From the NCBI GenBank assembly GCA_944989445.1, contig CALYLW010000338.1, positions 595,525 through 659,524 of the forward strand: 64,000 nucleotides of DNA, written 5' to 3'. Positions 34,774 through 49,433 of this stretch are shown here, one piece after another. The notes under the pieces were generated by a model that was not told the DNA's origin, made no database searches, and worked only from the letters and a program-made list of their open reading frames with translations. A program made the translations under genes and the position numbers. This DNA comes from Ampullaceana balthica. Lineage: Eukaryota; Mollusca; Gastropoda; Lymnaeidae. Position 1 is the stretch's first letter, and every line of letters begins with the position of its first letter.

Positions 34774-37700
34774 TTGACACAAGTTAAATCTTTAATGAGA
34801 CCCAGTGACACAAGTTAAATCTTTAATGAGACCTAGTGACACAAGTTAAATGTTCAATGAGACCCAGTGACACAAGTTAAATGTTCATTGAGACCCAGTG
34901 ACACAAGTTAAATCTTTAATGAGACCCAGTGACACAAGTTAAATGTTCAATGAGACCCAGTGACACAAGTTAAATGTTCATAGAGACCCAGTGACACAAG
35001 TGAAATGTTCATTGAGAAGTAGTGACACAAGTTAAATGTTCAATGAGACCCAGTGACACAAGTTAAATGTTCAATGAGACCCAGTGACACAAGTTAAATC
35101 TTTAATGAGACCCAGTGGCACAAGTTAAATCTTTAATGAGACCCAGTGACACAAGTTAAATCTTTAATGAGACCCAGTGACACAAGTTAAATGTTCAATG
35201 AGACCCAGTAACACAAGTTAAATGTTCATTGAGACCCAGTGACACAAGTTAAATTTTTAATGAGTCCCAGTGACACAAGTTAAATGTTCATTGAGACACA
35301 GTGACACAAGTTAAATGTTTAATGAGACCCAGTGAGACAAGTTAAATGTTCATTGAGACCCAGTGACACAAGTTAAATGTTTAATGAGACCCAGTGACAC
35401 AAGTTAAATGTTCATTGAGACCCAGTGACACAAGTTAAATCTTTAATGAGACCCAGTGAGACAAGTTAAATGTTCATTGAGACTCAGTGACACAAGTAAA
35501 ATCTTTAATGAGACTCAGTGACACAAGTTAAATGTTCATTGAGACTCAGTGACACAAGTTAAATCTTTAATGAGACCCAGTGACACAAGTTAAATCTTTA
35601 ATGAGACCCAGTGACACAATTTAAATTTTCATTGAGACCCAGTGACACAAGTTAAATGTTCATTGAGACCCAGTGACACAAGTTAAATCTTTAATGAGAC
35701 TCAGTGACACAAGTTAAATGTTCATTGAGACTCAGTGACACAAATTAAATCTTTAATGAGACTCAGTGACACAAATTAAATCTTTAATGAGACCCAGTGA
35801 CACAAGTTAAATCTTTAATGAGACCCAGTGACACAAGGGAAATGTTCATTGAGACCCAGTGACACAAGTTAAATCTTTAATGAGACCTAGTGACACAAGT
35901 TAAATGTTCATTGAGACCCAGTGACACAAATTAAATCTTTAATGAGACCCAGTGACACAAGTTAAATGTTCATTAAGACCAAGTGAAACAAGTTAAATGT
36001 TCATTGAGACCCAGTGACACAAGTTAAATCTTTAATGAGACCCAGTGACACAAGTTAAATGTTCATTAAGACCAAGTGAAACAAGTTAAATGTTCATTGA
36101 GACCCAGTGACACAAATTAAATCTTTAATGAGACCCAGTGACACAAGTTAAATGTTCATTAAGACCAAGTGAAACAAGTTAAATGTTCATTGAGACCCAG
36201 TGACACAAGTTAAATCTTTAATGAGACCCAGTGACACAAGTTAAATGTTCAATGAGACCCAGTGACACAAGTTAAATGTTCATTGAGACCCAGTGACACA
36301 AGTTAAATGTTCAATGAGACCCAGTGACACAAGTTAAATGTTCAATGAGACCCAGTGACACAAGTTAAATGTTCATTGAGACCCAGTGACACAAGTTAAA
36401 TGTTCATTGAGACCCAGTGACACAAGTTAAATGTTCATTGAGACCCAGTGACACAAGTTAAATGTTCATTGAGACTCAGTGACACAGGTTAAATCTTTAA
36501 TGAGACCCAGTGACACAAGGGAAATGTTCATTGAGACCCAGTGACACAAGTTAAATCTTTAATGAGACCTAGTGACACACGTTAAATGTTCATTGAGACC
36601 CAGTGACACAAATTAAATCTTTAATGAGACCCAGTGACACAAGTTAAATGTTCATTAAGACCCAGTGACACAAGTTAAATGTTCATTGAGACCCAGTGAC
36701 ACAAGTTAAATCTTTAATGAGACCCAGTGACACAAGTTAAATGTTCAATGAGACCCAGTGACACAAGTTAAATGTTCATTGAGACCCAGTGACACAAGTT
36801 AAATGTTCATTGAGACCCAGTGACACAAGTTAAATGTTCATTGAGACCCAGTGACACATGTTAAATCTTTATTGAGACCCAGTGACACAAGTTAAATGTT
36901 CATTGAGACTCAGTGACACAGGTTAAATCTTTAATGAGACCCAGTGACACAAGTTAAATCTTTAATGAGACCCAGTGACACAAGTTAAATGTTCATTGAG
37001 ACTCAGTGGACACAAGTTAAATCTTTAATGAGACCCAGTGACACAAGTTAAATCTTTAATGAGACCCAGTGACACAAGATAAATGTTCAATGAGACCCAG
37101 TGACACAAGTTAAATGTTCATTGAGACCCAGTGACACAAGTTAAATGTTCATTGAGACCCAGTGACACAAGTTAAATCTTTAATGAGACCCAGTGACACA
37201 AGTTAAATGTTCAATGAGACCCAGTGACACAAGTTAAATGTTCATTGAGACCCAGTGACACAAGTTAAATGTTCATTGAGACCCAGTGACACAAGTTAAA
37301 TGTTCATTGAGACTCAGTGACACAAGTTAAATGTTCATTGAGACTCAGTGACACAAGTTAAATGTTCATTGAGACTCAGTGACACAAGTTAAATGTTCAT
37401 TGAGACTCAGTGACACAAGTTAAATGTTCATTGAAACCCAGTGACACAAGTTAAATCTTTAATGAGACCCAGTGACACAAGTTAAATCTTTAATGAGACC
37501 CAGTGACACAAGTTAAATCTTTAATGAGACCCAGTGACACAAGTTAAATGTTCATTGAAACCCAGTGACACAAATTAAATCTTTAATGAGACCCAGTGAC
37601 ACAAGTTAAATGTTCATTAAGACCCAGTGACACAAGTTAAATGTTCATTGAAACCCAGTGACACAAGTTAAATGTTCAATGAGACCCAGTGACACAAGTT

Positions 37701-38216
37701 AAATGTTCAATGAGACCCAGTGACACAAGTTAAATGTTCATTGAGACTCAGTGACACAAGTTAAATGTTCATTGAGACCCAGTGACACAAGTTAAATCTT
37801 TAATGAGACCTAGTGACACAAGTTAAATGTTCATTGAGACCCAGTGACACAAATTAAATCTTTAATGAGACCCAGTGACACAAGTTAAATGTTCATTAAG
37901 ACCCAGTGACACAAGTTAAATGTTCATTGAAACCCAGTGACACAAGTTAAATGTTCAATGAGACCCAGTGACACAAGTTAAATGTTCATTGAGACCCAGT
38001 GACACAAATTGAATCTTTAATGAGACCCAGTGACACAAGTTAAATGTTCATTAAGACCCAGTGACACAAGTTAAATGTTCATTGAAACCCAGTGACACAA
38101 GTTAAATGTTCAATGAGACCCAGTGACACAAGTTAAATGTTCAATGAGACCCAGTGACACAAGTTAAATGTTCAATGAGACCCAGTGACACAAGTTAAAT
38201 GTTCATTATTTGAGAT
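34774..38216. repeat. 31-bp minisatellite, right part (about 111 copies)
   Basis: Continues the 31-bp array to 38216. A higher-order structure is visible: a 93-bp trimer marked by cattaagaccaagtgaaaca starts at 35971, 36064 and 36157. Other local blocks share aaacccagtg variants (about 37430-38100). Confidence 0.97.
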
Positions 38217-39940
<1,724 letters not shown>

Positions 39941-40697
39941 CCTCCCCCCCTCCTCGTTCATGTAGTTCTTATCCCTGCTAACAACAACATTACTTCTCGT
40001 GTAACATTACCTGCATGACGCAGTTTTCCTGTCTTTTGTGTCAATCCACTCACCCAGTTTCCGGTGTCTAACTTCACCCCTAACCACATGCCAAACAAGA
40101 GACATTGCACGAACGTCGTGCTGTCCAGACACATACGTTTTATTGACTCAACTTAGTGGCGTTGCCATGTTTATTGGCGCCCGCAGAAAGTCCAGCTTTT
40201 AGCTGCTCTCATTTTTGAAAAAAATGGTTCGAAAATCCGCCTGCGACTCTAGGAACAGTGTGTAGCCCGTGGCCGTACGTCCTATTCCAGCGCCCAGCTC
40301 CACGAGTGAGCGGCTCATGCGACACAATGTTGAGACAATTGTATTGTGCCAAGCTCTTGTACAGATAGTTTATGTTAGTTTCCTTGCGCCGAGACTTTGT
40401 CGCTGACGCCCCGAACTGTGGACGAGAGAATTAATTATGATACTCAAGTGACCAAGGGAACGGCGGCACCAAGAACGTTGACCTTTGACCTTTCAATACT
40501 AGCCTGTGTGTGAGGTGGTGTTGTCAAACGAGTCGATATGAATATGAATGCGTGTGTGGCGGTGGTGGGGGGGTGGGGGGGAGTGCGTGACTCATAGGTC
40601 TGGAATAATGATCGTGCCCCAACTGTCCTCGGGGTTTCGTTGCGTTGAATGTATATTTCAAATGTATATTTTATCTGGTAATCAATCCATGAGCTAT
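39941..40697. other. Intron spacer
   Basis: No supported feature. Confidence 0.4.
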
Positions 40698-41301
40698 TTT
40701 ACCCAGATTGCTCTTTCCCCCAGATTGCTCTTTCCCCCAGATTGCCCTTTCCCCAAAATTGCTCTTTCACCCAGATTGCTCTTTCATCCAGTAGCTTTTT
40801 CACCCATATTCCTCTTTCACCCAAGTTGCTCTTTAAACATATCGCTCTTTCATCCAGATTGCTCTTTCACCCAGATTGCTCTTTCACCCAGATTGCTCTT
40901 TCATCCAGATTGCTCTTTCACCCAGATTGCTCTTTCACCCAGATTGCTCTTTCATCCAGATTGCTCTTTCATCCAGATTGCTCTTTCATCCAGATTGCTC
41001 TTTCACCCAGATTGCTCTTTCATCAAGATTGCATTTTCATCCAGATTGCTCTTTTATCCAGATTGCTCTTTCATCCAGATTGCTCTTTCATCCAGATTGC
41101 TCTTTCACCCAGATTGCTCTTTCATCAAGATTGCATTTTCATCCAGATTGCTCTTTTATCCAGATTGCTCTTTCATCAAGATTGCTCTTTCACCCAGATT
41201 GCTCTTTCATCCAGATTGCACTTTCACCCAGATTGCTTTTTCATCCAGATTGCTCTTTCAACCAGATTGCTCTTTCATCCAGATTGCTCTTTCATCCAGT
41301 A
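40698..41301. repeat. 17-bp minisatellite, about 35 copies
   Basis: The unit gattgctctttcatcca has ctttcaccca and ctttcccccca-like variants. Open plus-strand frames (ALSSRLLFHPDCSF type) are by-products of a stop-free unit. Confidence 0.95.
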
Positions 41302-42150
41302 TAGTCTTTCAGTCATTGGGCTCCACAATTCAAATTGCTTTTCAATTTGTGAAGAATTTATTTAGCCAATTTTTTCTTTTTTATTCTCCCCTGAGGCACA
41401 AAATTGTTGGTATATTTCGCTAAAATGTGCTTTGTGTAAACGGTATATGACTAACCCTCAACGAAATCTCTGAATAGTTGAAATATATCGATGAACTACG
41501 GGATGTCTAAATTTAGTGACACAGGGCTGACAAAAAAAAGTGAATTTTTGAACCAATTATGCATGTGCTGGCGCTAACAGACCTATAGCTCAATGGAAGA
41601 ATTAACTGCAAGAGCAATGTCAACATTTATTAAAGTGGCGGCGGTGGCCTCCACAGAAGAAAACAATTCAGCACATATAGATTGGAAACTCTTACCGAAA
41701 CATTTGCAGACTGTTAATGATTAAATGCGTTACGGAGGTCATACCAGTCGGTGGGGGATTAAGGGGGGGGTGCTGACTGGGCTAAAGCCAGGGGCCCCCA
41801 ATGATTTAAGGGCCCCAAACTTATTATATTGTATAATACGGGTGGCTGGACCGGGCCCCAGGTGGAATTGTAGCCAGGGGCCACGTGCAATCTTAATGCG
41901 ACCCTGATACCAGTGAAATGCTTGAGTAATGTATATAATGTATAGTATGGCATCTGGGCACGGTTGACAGTTTTAACTCTCCACAATGTTCGTATTTCAA
42001 ATTCATCCCCGTATCCTCTGGATGACCCTTGATCCCAAGCCATGACCTTCAGTGGTACCCCGGGACTAACAAGGCAGGCCGACACAGCTTATTTCCTCCC
42101 GTCTGGTGGTGAGTCACTGGACAGGGGCTGGCCTCCCTCAACTCCAAAAT
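41302..42150. other. Intron spacer with possible transposon debris
   Basis: The 41780-41910 stretch has repeated aggggccccc and ggccccaa phrases typical of old transposon subterminal sequence, but no termini can be defined. Confidence 0.35.
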
Positions 42151-42392
42151 GTCTGGAACTCTGTGACATAGCGAGGTCAGGGAACTCTGTGACATGGTGA
42201 GGTCAGGGAACTCTGTGACATGGCGAGGTCAGGGAACTCTGTGACATGGCGAGGTCAGGGAACTCTGTGACATGGCGAGGTCAGGGAACTCTGTGACATG
42301 GCGAGGTCAGGGAACTCTGTGACATGGCGAGGTCAGGGAACTCTGTGACATGGCGAGGTCAGGGAACTCTGTGACATGGCGAGGTCAGGGAA
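42151..42392. repeat. 26-bp minisatellite, about 9 copies
   Basis: The unit has ggaactctgtgacatggcga followed by ggtcag. Nearly identical copies. Confidence 0.95.
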
Positions 42393-43287
42393 ATTGAACG
42401 AACCGCTGGCTACGGTTTGTCAGGAAATTGGATGAGGGCTTAGGAGGGGATTAGGATTATAGATTGGATTATTAGCATTTTTGAGGGTTGATTCATGAAT
42501 GATGATTAATATAATCAAGAATTTTTTTTATTAGGGTTGGAATATATATAGAGGATTTACAGCTGGGGTAGGGACAAAAACAAGGAGAGAAAGCGCGATG
42601 ACATAAAGTAACAAAAACAAATTAATTGTTGACCAAATCATTCTTTAAGTTTAATGAAAATGAAAAAATGGTGCCGTATTTGGATATTAAGTTATCTGGT
42701 GGTGTGTTCAATTTATACTGTTTTTAAAAAAATCAATATTGATAGTTTGCAAATACGATATATCCAAAACAATTTATATCCTGTAGGCAAAAAAAGCTTA
42801 GCGTTGAAATCCAGAAGTTTACAAAAATATTTTAAAGTCTATTTTTTTGCTTTTATTGTTTATTCAAACGGACAGTTCGTTTTTTATGATTGGAAATGAC
42901 GCAGGCACGAAAATATTTTTGAATACATTACAACTGATTCAGAAATAGACGATTAGAGTACGAGGAGGTTGAAGAAAGAAGGCGTGTAGATAGGGGAAAG
43001 TGAAGCCAGCACATTCTCTACCCAGATACTTAAAGTCATTGTTGGGAACCATCTCGGTCTTGTAAACTACTCACACATTCATATTAACAGAAGACATTTA
43101 TTTGTCGTGGACATTACGACTGAGTAGAACACCGCGGTGATTCATTCTGTGTGAAAATGGAATACAAGAATCACACAAATGATTTGCTTGAATTGAATGA
43201 AGCAATTAATTTAAAGCCCCATCAATAGGTAAATACAGGATTAGACGTTTCAGAAACTATCGAGAGATTTTTGTCTTTGCAATTTGT
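42393..43287. other. Intron spacer
   Basis: AT-rich; nothing recognised. Confidence 0.4.
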
Positions 43288-43372
43288 AGGATGATATGTT
43301 TGTTGTACCATCCCTATGTAGATATGTTTGTTGTACCATCCCTATGTAGATATGTTTGTTGTACCGTCTCTA
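43288..43372. repeat. 28-bp tandem repeat, 3 copies
   Basis: The unit has gatatgtttgttgtaccatc followed by cctatgta. Confidence 0.9.
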
Positions 43373-43806
43373 TATACTGTTCTAGGTTGTTCTGGGGCGC
43401 CTACGGCGCCCACTTTTTTTCAAAAGCCCAAGTAACTTACGTGAATGTTATTGCATGCGTTCGAATCAGTTTGTCCGACAACCAAAACTTGGTATGTTAA
43501 TGAATTCAATAAAAAGAATGAATTATTAAATTTTAGTGCATTAGAATGATTTATTTTTCATAAAATTTCTCTATATATCCCTTTTCCAAAATTAAGATTT
43601 AAGCTCAAACAGTGACGTCATATAATATTTTACGGCGAGAAAAACAATACGCTCTGTTAATCTCGAAACCAAAATGATTATGATTTTACGTCTGTATTTT
43701 CAATTTTAAAAAATATGCTGATTGTGTCCCTTAACTCTACAGAATGACCTAGACTTTTATTTTGTTTATGCTTGTTGTACCATCGCTATATTTACAAAAC
43801 AACATC
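43373..43806. other. Intron spacer
   Basis: AT-rich sequence; another gcttgttgtaccatcgctat phrase at about 43770 is an isolated relative of the preceding repeat. Confidence 0.5.
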
Positions 43807-45464
43807 ACTGAGATAATATATCACATAGAATAGGACTGAGATGATATATCACATAGAATAGGACTGCGATGATATATCACATAGAATAGGACTGCGATGA
43901 TATATCACATAGAATAGGACTGAGATGATATATCACATAGAATAGGACTGAGATGATATATCACATAGAATAGGACTGAGATGATATATCACATAGAATA
44001 GGACTGAGATGATATATCACATAGAATAGGACTGAGATGATATATCACATAGAATAGGACTGAGATGATATATCACATAGAATAGGACTGAGATGATATA
44101 TCACATAGAATAGGACTGAGATGATATATCACATAGAATAGGACTGAGATGATATATCACATAGAATAGGACTGCGATGATATATCACATAGAATAGGAC
44201 TGAGATGATATATCACATAGAATAGGACTGAGATGATATATCACATAGAATAGGACTGCGATGATATATCACATAGAATAGGACTGAGATGATATATCAC
44301 ATAGAATAGGACTGAGATGATATATCACATAGAATAGGACTGAGATGATATATCACATAGAATAGGACTGAGATGATATATCACATAGAATAGGACTGAG
44401 ATGATATATCACATAGAATAGGACTGAGATGATATATCACATAGAATAGGACTGAGATGATATATCACATAGAATAGGACTGAGATGATATATCACATAG
44501 AATAGGACTGAGATGATATATCACATAGAATAGGACTGAGATGATATATCACATAGAATAGGACTGAGATGATATATCACATAGAATAGGACTGAGATGA
44601 TATATCACATAGAATAGGACTGAGATGATATATCACATAGAATAGGACTGAGATGATATATCACATAGAATAGGACTGAGATGATATATCACATAGAATA
44701 GGACTGAGATGATATATCACATAGAATAGGACTGAGATGATATATCACATAGAATAGGACTGAGATGATATATCACATAGAATAGGACTGAGATGATATA
44801 TCACATAGAATAGGACTGAGATGATATATCACATAGAATAGGACTGCGATGATATATCACATAGAATAGGACTGAGATGATATATCACATAGAATAGGAC
44901 TGAGATGATATATCACATAGAATAGGACTGAGATGATATATCACATAGAATAGGACTGAGATGATATATCACATAGAATAGGACTGAGATGATATATCAC
45001 ATAGAATAGGACTGAGATGATATATCACATAGAATAGGACTGAGATGATATATCACATAGAATAGGACTGAGATGATATATCACATAGAATAGGACTGAG
45101 ATGATATATCACATAGAATAGGACTGAGATGATATATCACATAGAATAGGACTGAGATGATATATCACATAGAATAGGACTGAGATGATATATCACATAG
45201 AATAGGACTGAGATGATATATCACATAGAATAGGACTGAGATGATATATCACATAGAATAGGACTGAGATGATATATCACATAGAATAGGACTGAGATGA
45301 TATATCACATAGAATAGGACTGAGATGATATATCACATAGAATAGGACTGAGATGATATATCACATAGAATAGGACTGAGATGATATATCACATAGAATA
45401 GGACTGAGATGATATATCACATAGAATAGGACTGAGATGATATATCACATAGAATAGGACTGCC
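43807..45464. repeat. 28-bp minisatellite, about 59 copies, highly uniform
   Basis: The unit has gagatgatatatcacataga followed by ataggact. Only a gag-to-gcg change at a few copies breaks the identity. Each unit contains the 10-bp palindrome TGATATATCA. The right end runs directly into a retroelement-like 3' sequence. Confidence 0.98.
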
Positions 45465-45620
45465 ATGAACCTTTTTATTAAAGTACAAGATACACTAACA
45501 AATTGTGTGATCAAAACAATAAATTAAAGAAGTATCGGCCAACGCCTTCGTCAGTACAAATAAATGAACATAAGTATTTAAATTAAATTTACATTATATA
45601 ATTCATACTATACCATGGGA
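45465..45620 (-). mobile_element. Penelope-like element end with hammerhead-like core (probable)
   Basis: On the minus strand the sequence has CTGACGA (45548-45554), a short GGC...GCC stem and GATAC (45532-45536). This mimics the CUGANGA-stem II-GAAAC arrangement of hammerhead motifs in Penelope-like element ends, with one substitution in the GAAAC box. It ends near the array in an aataaaaaggttcat stretch. No reverse transcriptase frame is seen. Confidence 0.45.
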
Positions 45621-46027
45621 AAATAATCATTTAAGTGAAGATTATTTTTTTTTAAAACACAGAAACAATTACTTCACCAAAATACAGGATATAACAAAAG
45701 GAAGTATAAAAAATTACATTTAAATCAAACCACAACTTGAAAAAAGATTCTACAGTTACATAAAATTGTTGGGAATTTTGTTTAATCAATATGGACGCAC
45801 TGACATAAGTGTCATTGGTTTAATCACGTGCCAGTCAATGTATGCTGAGCTAAACTCAACTCATGAAAACTGCTCAAACAATCCGACAGATGCGAAAATA
45901 GACAAGCAATTAAGATTTGACAGAGTTAGCGTCCGAGCCAAAGGAATGTGCTTCAGGTTCTGGAGAAACAATGATTAAAGATGGGATTAGAATCAACTTA
46001 CATTTGACTTTAGAATCAAATATTTTA

Positions 46028-46500
46028 AAATCCTTTATATTAACTCGTGGTGTCTGCATCCGCCCTTGTTTGTCGCCAAAACTTTTGATCGATTTTAACC
46101 CACTTGCTCGTAAGCTAGCGAGCTGAAATTTTGCAGGCAGTTTCGTACCGATAATAAAAACAATGTATCAAAATTTCAGATCGATCGCATGTACCGTTAT
46201 TAAATTATTGATTTTTTAGATTATTTTATTTATTCCTGTATCATGCTATTTTTTAAGATAGAGCGGTGCGTATTGTATTGAACAACCTTTCTGTCGCGCA
46301 CTAAGGTGCGTATTTTATTGAGAACTCTTTTTATAAACATATTCCTGATCGGTGCGCATTATATTAAACATGTTTTACGACACAACTGCAATTTTGTATT
46401 TCTGGATGGTCTGGCGCTGCGTATTATAATGAACATTCTTTTAGTTACGTCTCGTACATAAAGGATTTATAGTGAAAAACTTAGTTTTTTAAGTTTTTTT
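46028..46500 (+). repeat. R1-related repeat, third location
   Basis: Begins aaatcctttatattaactcg and tggtgtctgc, then shares gctgaaattttgcaggcag and caaaatttcagatcgatcg with 4673-5115 and 4137-4672. It ends in ggatttatagtgaaaaactt. A ggtgcgtattgtattgaac phrase recurs three or four times in 46262-46435. Confidence 0.65.
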
Positions 46501-46621
46501 TTATTATGTTTGAATTTAAACACTACTAATAGTCCACTGGGTGGCTGGTTTGTGGAAAAGATTGTGTTTTCCACGGTAATGTTAATTTACACAGGGTATC
46601 TGATGTGGTAATGGTTATAAT

Positions 46622-46800
46622 TTAAGGTTCGTTGGTCTGTGTGCAAAGTAGAAAAACAAACTCGTGCGCAAAGTTTCACAGCATCCATTTTTTGTGCAAT
46701 ATTTTATAAAATTTGCTATGCGGTAATTATTAACTGCTGCGCGGCGTCGGTCAGTTATCTGCGCAGCCGTGCAGCTTAAGGGGGCATTGATTACATGGGG
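46622..46800. repeat. Dispersed repeat R2, copy 2
   Basis: Matches 7786-8030 through cgtgcgcaaagtttcacagc, tatgcggtaattatta and ggtcagttatctgcgcagc. Confidence 0.65.
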
Positions 46801-46843
46801 TATCTGCCATGGTAATGGTTTATTACATGTTGTTTGTCCGTCG

Positions 46844-47730
46844 TGATCGACGAGGACTATCTCATCATATTGGCCATGTACTGTAGCAGCTAGATGTGTC
46901 TAGGACTATCTCATCATATTGGCCATGTACTGTAGCAGCTAGATGTCTATAGGACCATCTCATCATATTGACCATGTACTGTAGCAGCTAGATGTGTCTA
47001 GGACCATCTCATCATATTGGCCATGTACTGTAGCAGCTAGATGTGTCTAGGACCATCTCATCATATTGGTCATGTACTGTAGCAGCTAGATGTGTCTAGG
47101 ACTATCTCATCATATTGGCCATGTACTGTAGCAGCTAAATGTGTCTAGGACCATCTCATCATATTGGCCATGTACTGTAGCAGCTAGATGTGTCTAGGAC
47201 TATCTCATCATATTGGCCATGTACTGTAGCAGCTAGATGTCTATAGGACCATCTCATCATATTGGCCATGTACTGTAGCAGCTAGATGTGTCTAGGACCA
47301 TCTCATCATATTGGCCATGTACTGTAGCAGCTAGATGTGTCTAGGACCATCTCATCATATTGGCCATGTACTGTAGCAGCTAGATGTCTATAGGACCATC
47401 TCATCATATTGGCCATGTACTATAGCAGCTAAATGTGTCTAGGACCATCTCATCATATTGGCCATGTACTGTAGCAGCTAGATGTCTATAGGACCATCTC
47501 ATCATATTGGCCATGTACTGTAGCAGCTAGATGTGTCTAGGACCATCTCATCATATTGGCCATGTACTATAGCAGCTAAATGTGTCTAGGACCATCTCAT
47601 CATATTGGCCATGTACTGTAGCAGCTAGATGTCTATAGGACCATCTCATCATATTGGCCATGTACTGTAGCAGCTAGATGTGTCTAGGACCATCTCATCA
47701 TATTGGCCATGTACTGTAGCAGCTAGATGT
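46844..47730. repeat. 49-bp minisatellite grown from a LINE 3' end, about 18 copies
   Basis: The unit has ggaccatctcatcatattgg, ccatgtactgtagcagctag and atgtgtcta. Variants are gtctatagg, gactatctc and tactatagcag. On the minus strand the unit encodes THLAATVHGQYDEMVL, that is, the end of the LINE zinc finger (...RTHL) plus the following residues. The array is therefore a tandem expansion of the LINE's own sequence. Confidence 0.95.
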
Positions 47731-48350
47731 GTCCTTTGTTGGCTTATTAGACCTATCCTTGCCCGAAAGGTGTGTCCACATGTCGGACAAGAAATGGTCA
47801 GAATGGACTTGGAAGCCTGTTGTCTGTTTGCTGCACATGTTGCTGCGCCGTTCCATATAATAACGTACCATGAGGCTCGGTCGCTGGATGCTGCCTCCCA
47901 GGAGTCATGCCCAATGCCGTAAGCCTTCAATGTGGTCTTAGGCGTTTCCTTGTAGCGCTTTCTTTGATCTCCGCGGGCTCTCTGTCCATCTGTAAGCTCG
48001 CCATAGAAGAGCTTCTTTGGGAGCTCTGGTCTGGTATGTGCATGACGGGCCCCGCCCAGCGTTGTTGGGACTGCATCAGGTTTGTGTAAATACTTGGGAA
48101 TACTGCCCTGACGAGTACTTCGGTGTTTGGAACTTCTTCCTGCAATTTGGTGTTGAGAATTTTCCTCGTGCATTTGGTGTGAAAGTGGTTCAGCAACCTC
48201 GTATGGTGTTGGTACACGTTCCATGTTTCACATGCGTACGCTAGAGTAGGGAGCACAACAGCTCTGTATAATTTTAGTTTGTTTTGAATGCTGATTACCT
48301 TTCTGTTCCAGACACTGTCATATAGTCTGCCAAGTGTTGCACTGGCACGT
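47731..48350 (-). pseudogene. LINE ORF2 C-terminal fragment (degraded)
   Basis: This is the coding part of the LINE insertion. 48349 to about 48060 holds the segment with YACETW, typical of the post-RT region. About 48060 to 47731 holds the segment with KKLFYGEL and the CPTC...RTHL zinc finger in another frame. At least one frameshift makes it inactive. It acts only as intron sequence now. Confidence 0.88.
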
Positions 48351-48397
48351 ACACCTCATCATCAATGTTGGCACTCTAACACACCGTTTATTACATG

Positions 48398-49229
48398 GTA
48401 ATGGTATATTACATAGGGTATCAGACATGGTAATGGCATATTTCATAGGGGTATCCGACCTCCTTAAACAAATTAATCCTCAGCTTGAACCATCATGTAC
48501 GTTCCCTAACTACACATTTCGAACCCACTCCCAATATGAACCCTATCCTTACACTTTCTCCACTACATAAGGCTTTTCTCACCCCTATCCCCAACACTGG
48601 GGTCTCCCTCCACATGCCTACATCTATCCCCACATCCACCATCCGATTGCCCTCCATCACCATTAGGCTTGTCGTACGTCAGCTATACCAACCGTCTGTT
48701 TTATTGATATGCAATCATTCCCGGAAGAATCCCCCCCCCCAGCGCGTGCGCATCATCTTTAATACACGGATACAGCAGTGATGTCTGTCTTTCACATTCT
48801 GGGCTAAATGAAAAAAAATGCCATCAGGTCACGGCTGAAGGACGTCAGAAAAACGTATAATAAGCAAATGGGGGAAATATTGATTCGCTCCCTTGTCCTG
48901 AACCTGTCGCCGCAGTGAGTTGTGTCCCTGCCTTCCACTATGTATTGATGTGACCTAGCCTGAAAAAATAGTATGAGATGGGGGGGGGGCGGGTAGAATG
49001 ATTAACGCTTTGCTGACTGTCTTTGTTCTGTAACCATGAATAAAGCTGCTTCTAAATTTATTATAAAAATTGGAGTCCCTGCAATGTTAAATGGGGTGTT
49101 ACTGTAAAGGTTAAATGCCTAATTTGCAGTCTTTGATAGCTCATAAAGCCCTGAAAGTATTTTAGCATTGATCTCTAAATAACCTGGTATCTGAATATAT
49201 TATAAGAGTATCTAGGGCTTGGGACACCC
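48398..49229. other. Intron spacer
   Basis: Starts with two more copies of a catggtaatggtatattaca phrase also found just left of the LINE (46589-46829), so the LINE landed in a small tandem repeat. The rest is unremarkable. Confidence 0.5.
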
Positions 49230-49345
49230 TAGTCTTTAGGAGTGGACACTAATGTTTGGTACTGGACCCTAGTGTTTGGGAGTGGACCCTAGTTTTTGGG
49301 AGTGGACCCTAGTGTTTGGGAATGGACCCTAGTGTTTTGGAGTGC
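49230..49345. repeat. 20-bp minisatellite, about 6 copies
   Basis: The unit agtggaccctagtgtttggg has a few substitutions. Confidence 0.9.
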
Positions 49346-49433
49346 ATACATGTGGGATAGTCTAGAAGTAGGATTAGGATCATTAAAATGTATTTCTAAA
49401 ATTAAACTGAATTATGATCTCTTTATCTTACAG

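Larger units (their letters stand above)
46830..48385 (-). mobile_element. 5'-truncated LINE with intact 3' end and 12-bp target duplication
   Basis: A minus-strand LINE insertion is bounded by GTTTATTACATG at 46818-46829 and again at 48386-48397. From its 5' truncation, translation reads ASATLGRLYDSVWN, then VVLPTLAYACETW, then PNTEVL and QRWAG, then after a frameshift LPKKLFYGEL, DSWEAASSDRASW and a terminal zinc finger CPTCGHTFRARIGLI. This is the well-known C-terminal part of an abundant invertebrate endonuclease-reverse transcriptase LINE. The 3' end reads cgtcgatcacgacggacaaa on the minus strand. A minisatellite fills the space between the zinc finger and the 3' end. Confidence 0.9.

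Noticed and set aside
33052..38216. CRISPR-like array
   Set aside because: Units are directly abutting 31-mers with no unique spacers, in a eukaryotic intron.
40548..41423. Plus-strand frames of 142-291 codons with HPDCSF-type repeats
   Set aside because: 17-bp array read through; open in all three frames.
47680..48244. Plus-strand frames opposite the LINE
   Set aside because: The minus-strand reading matches a LINE ORF2 C terminus; the plus frames are its shadow.
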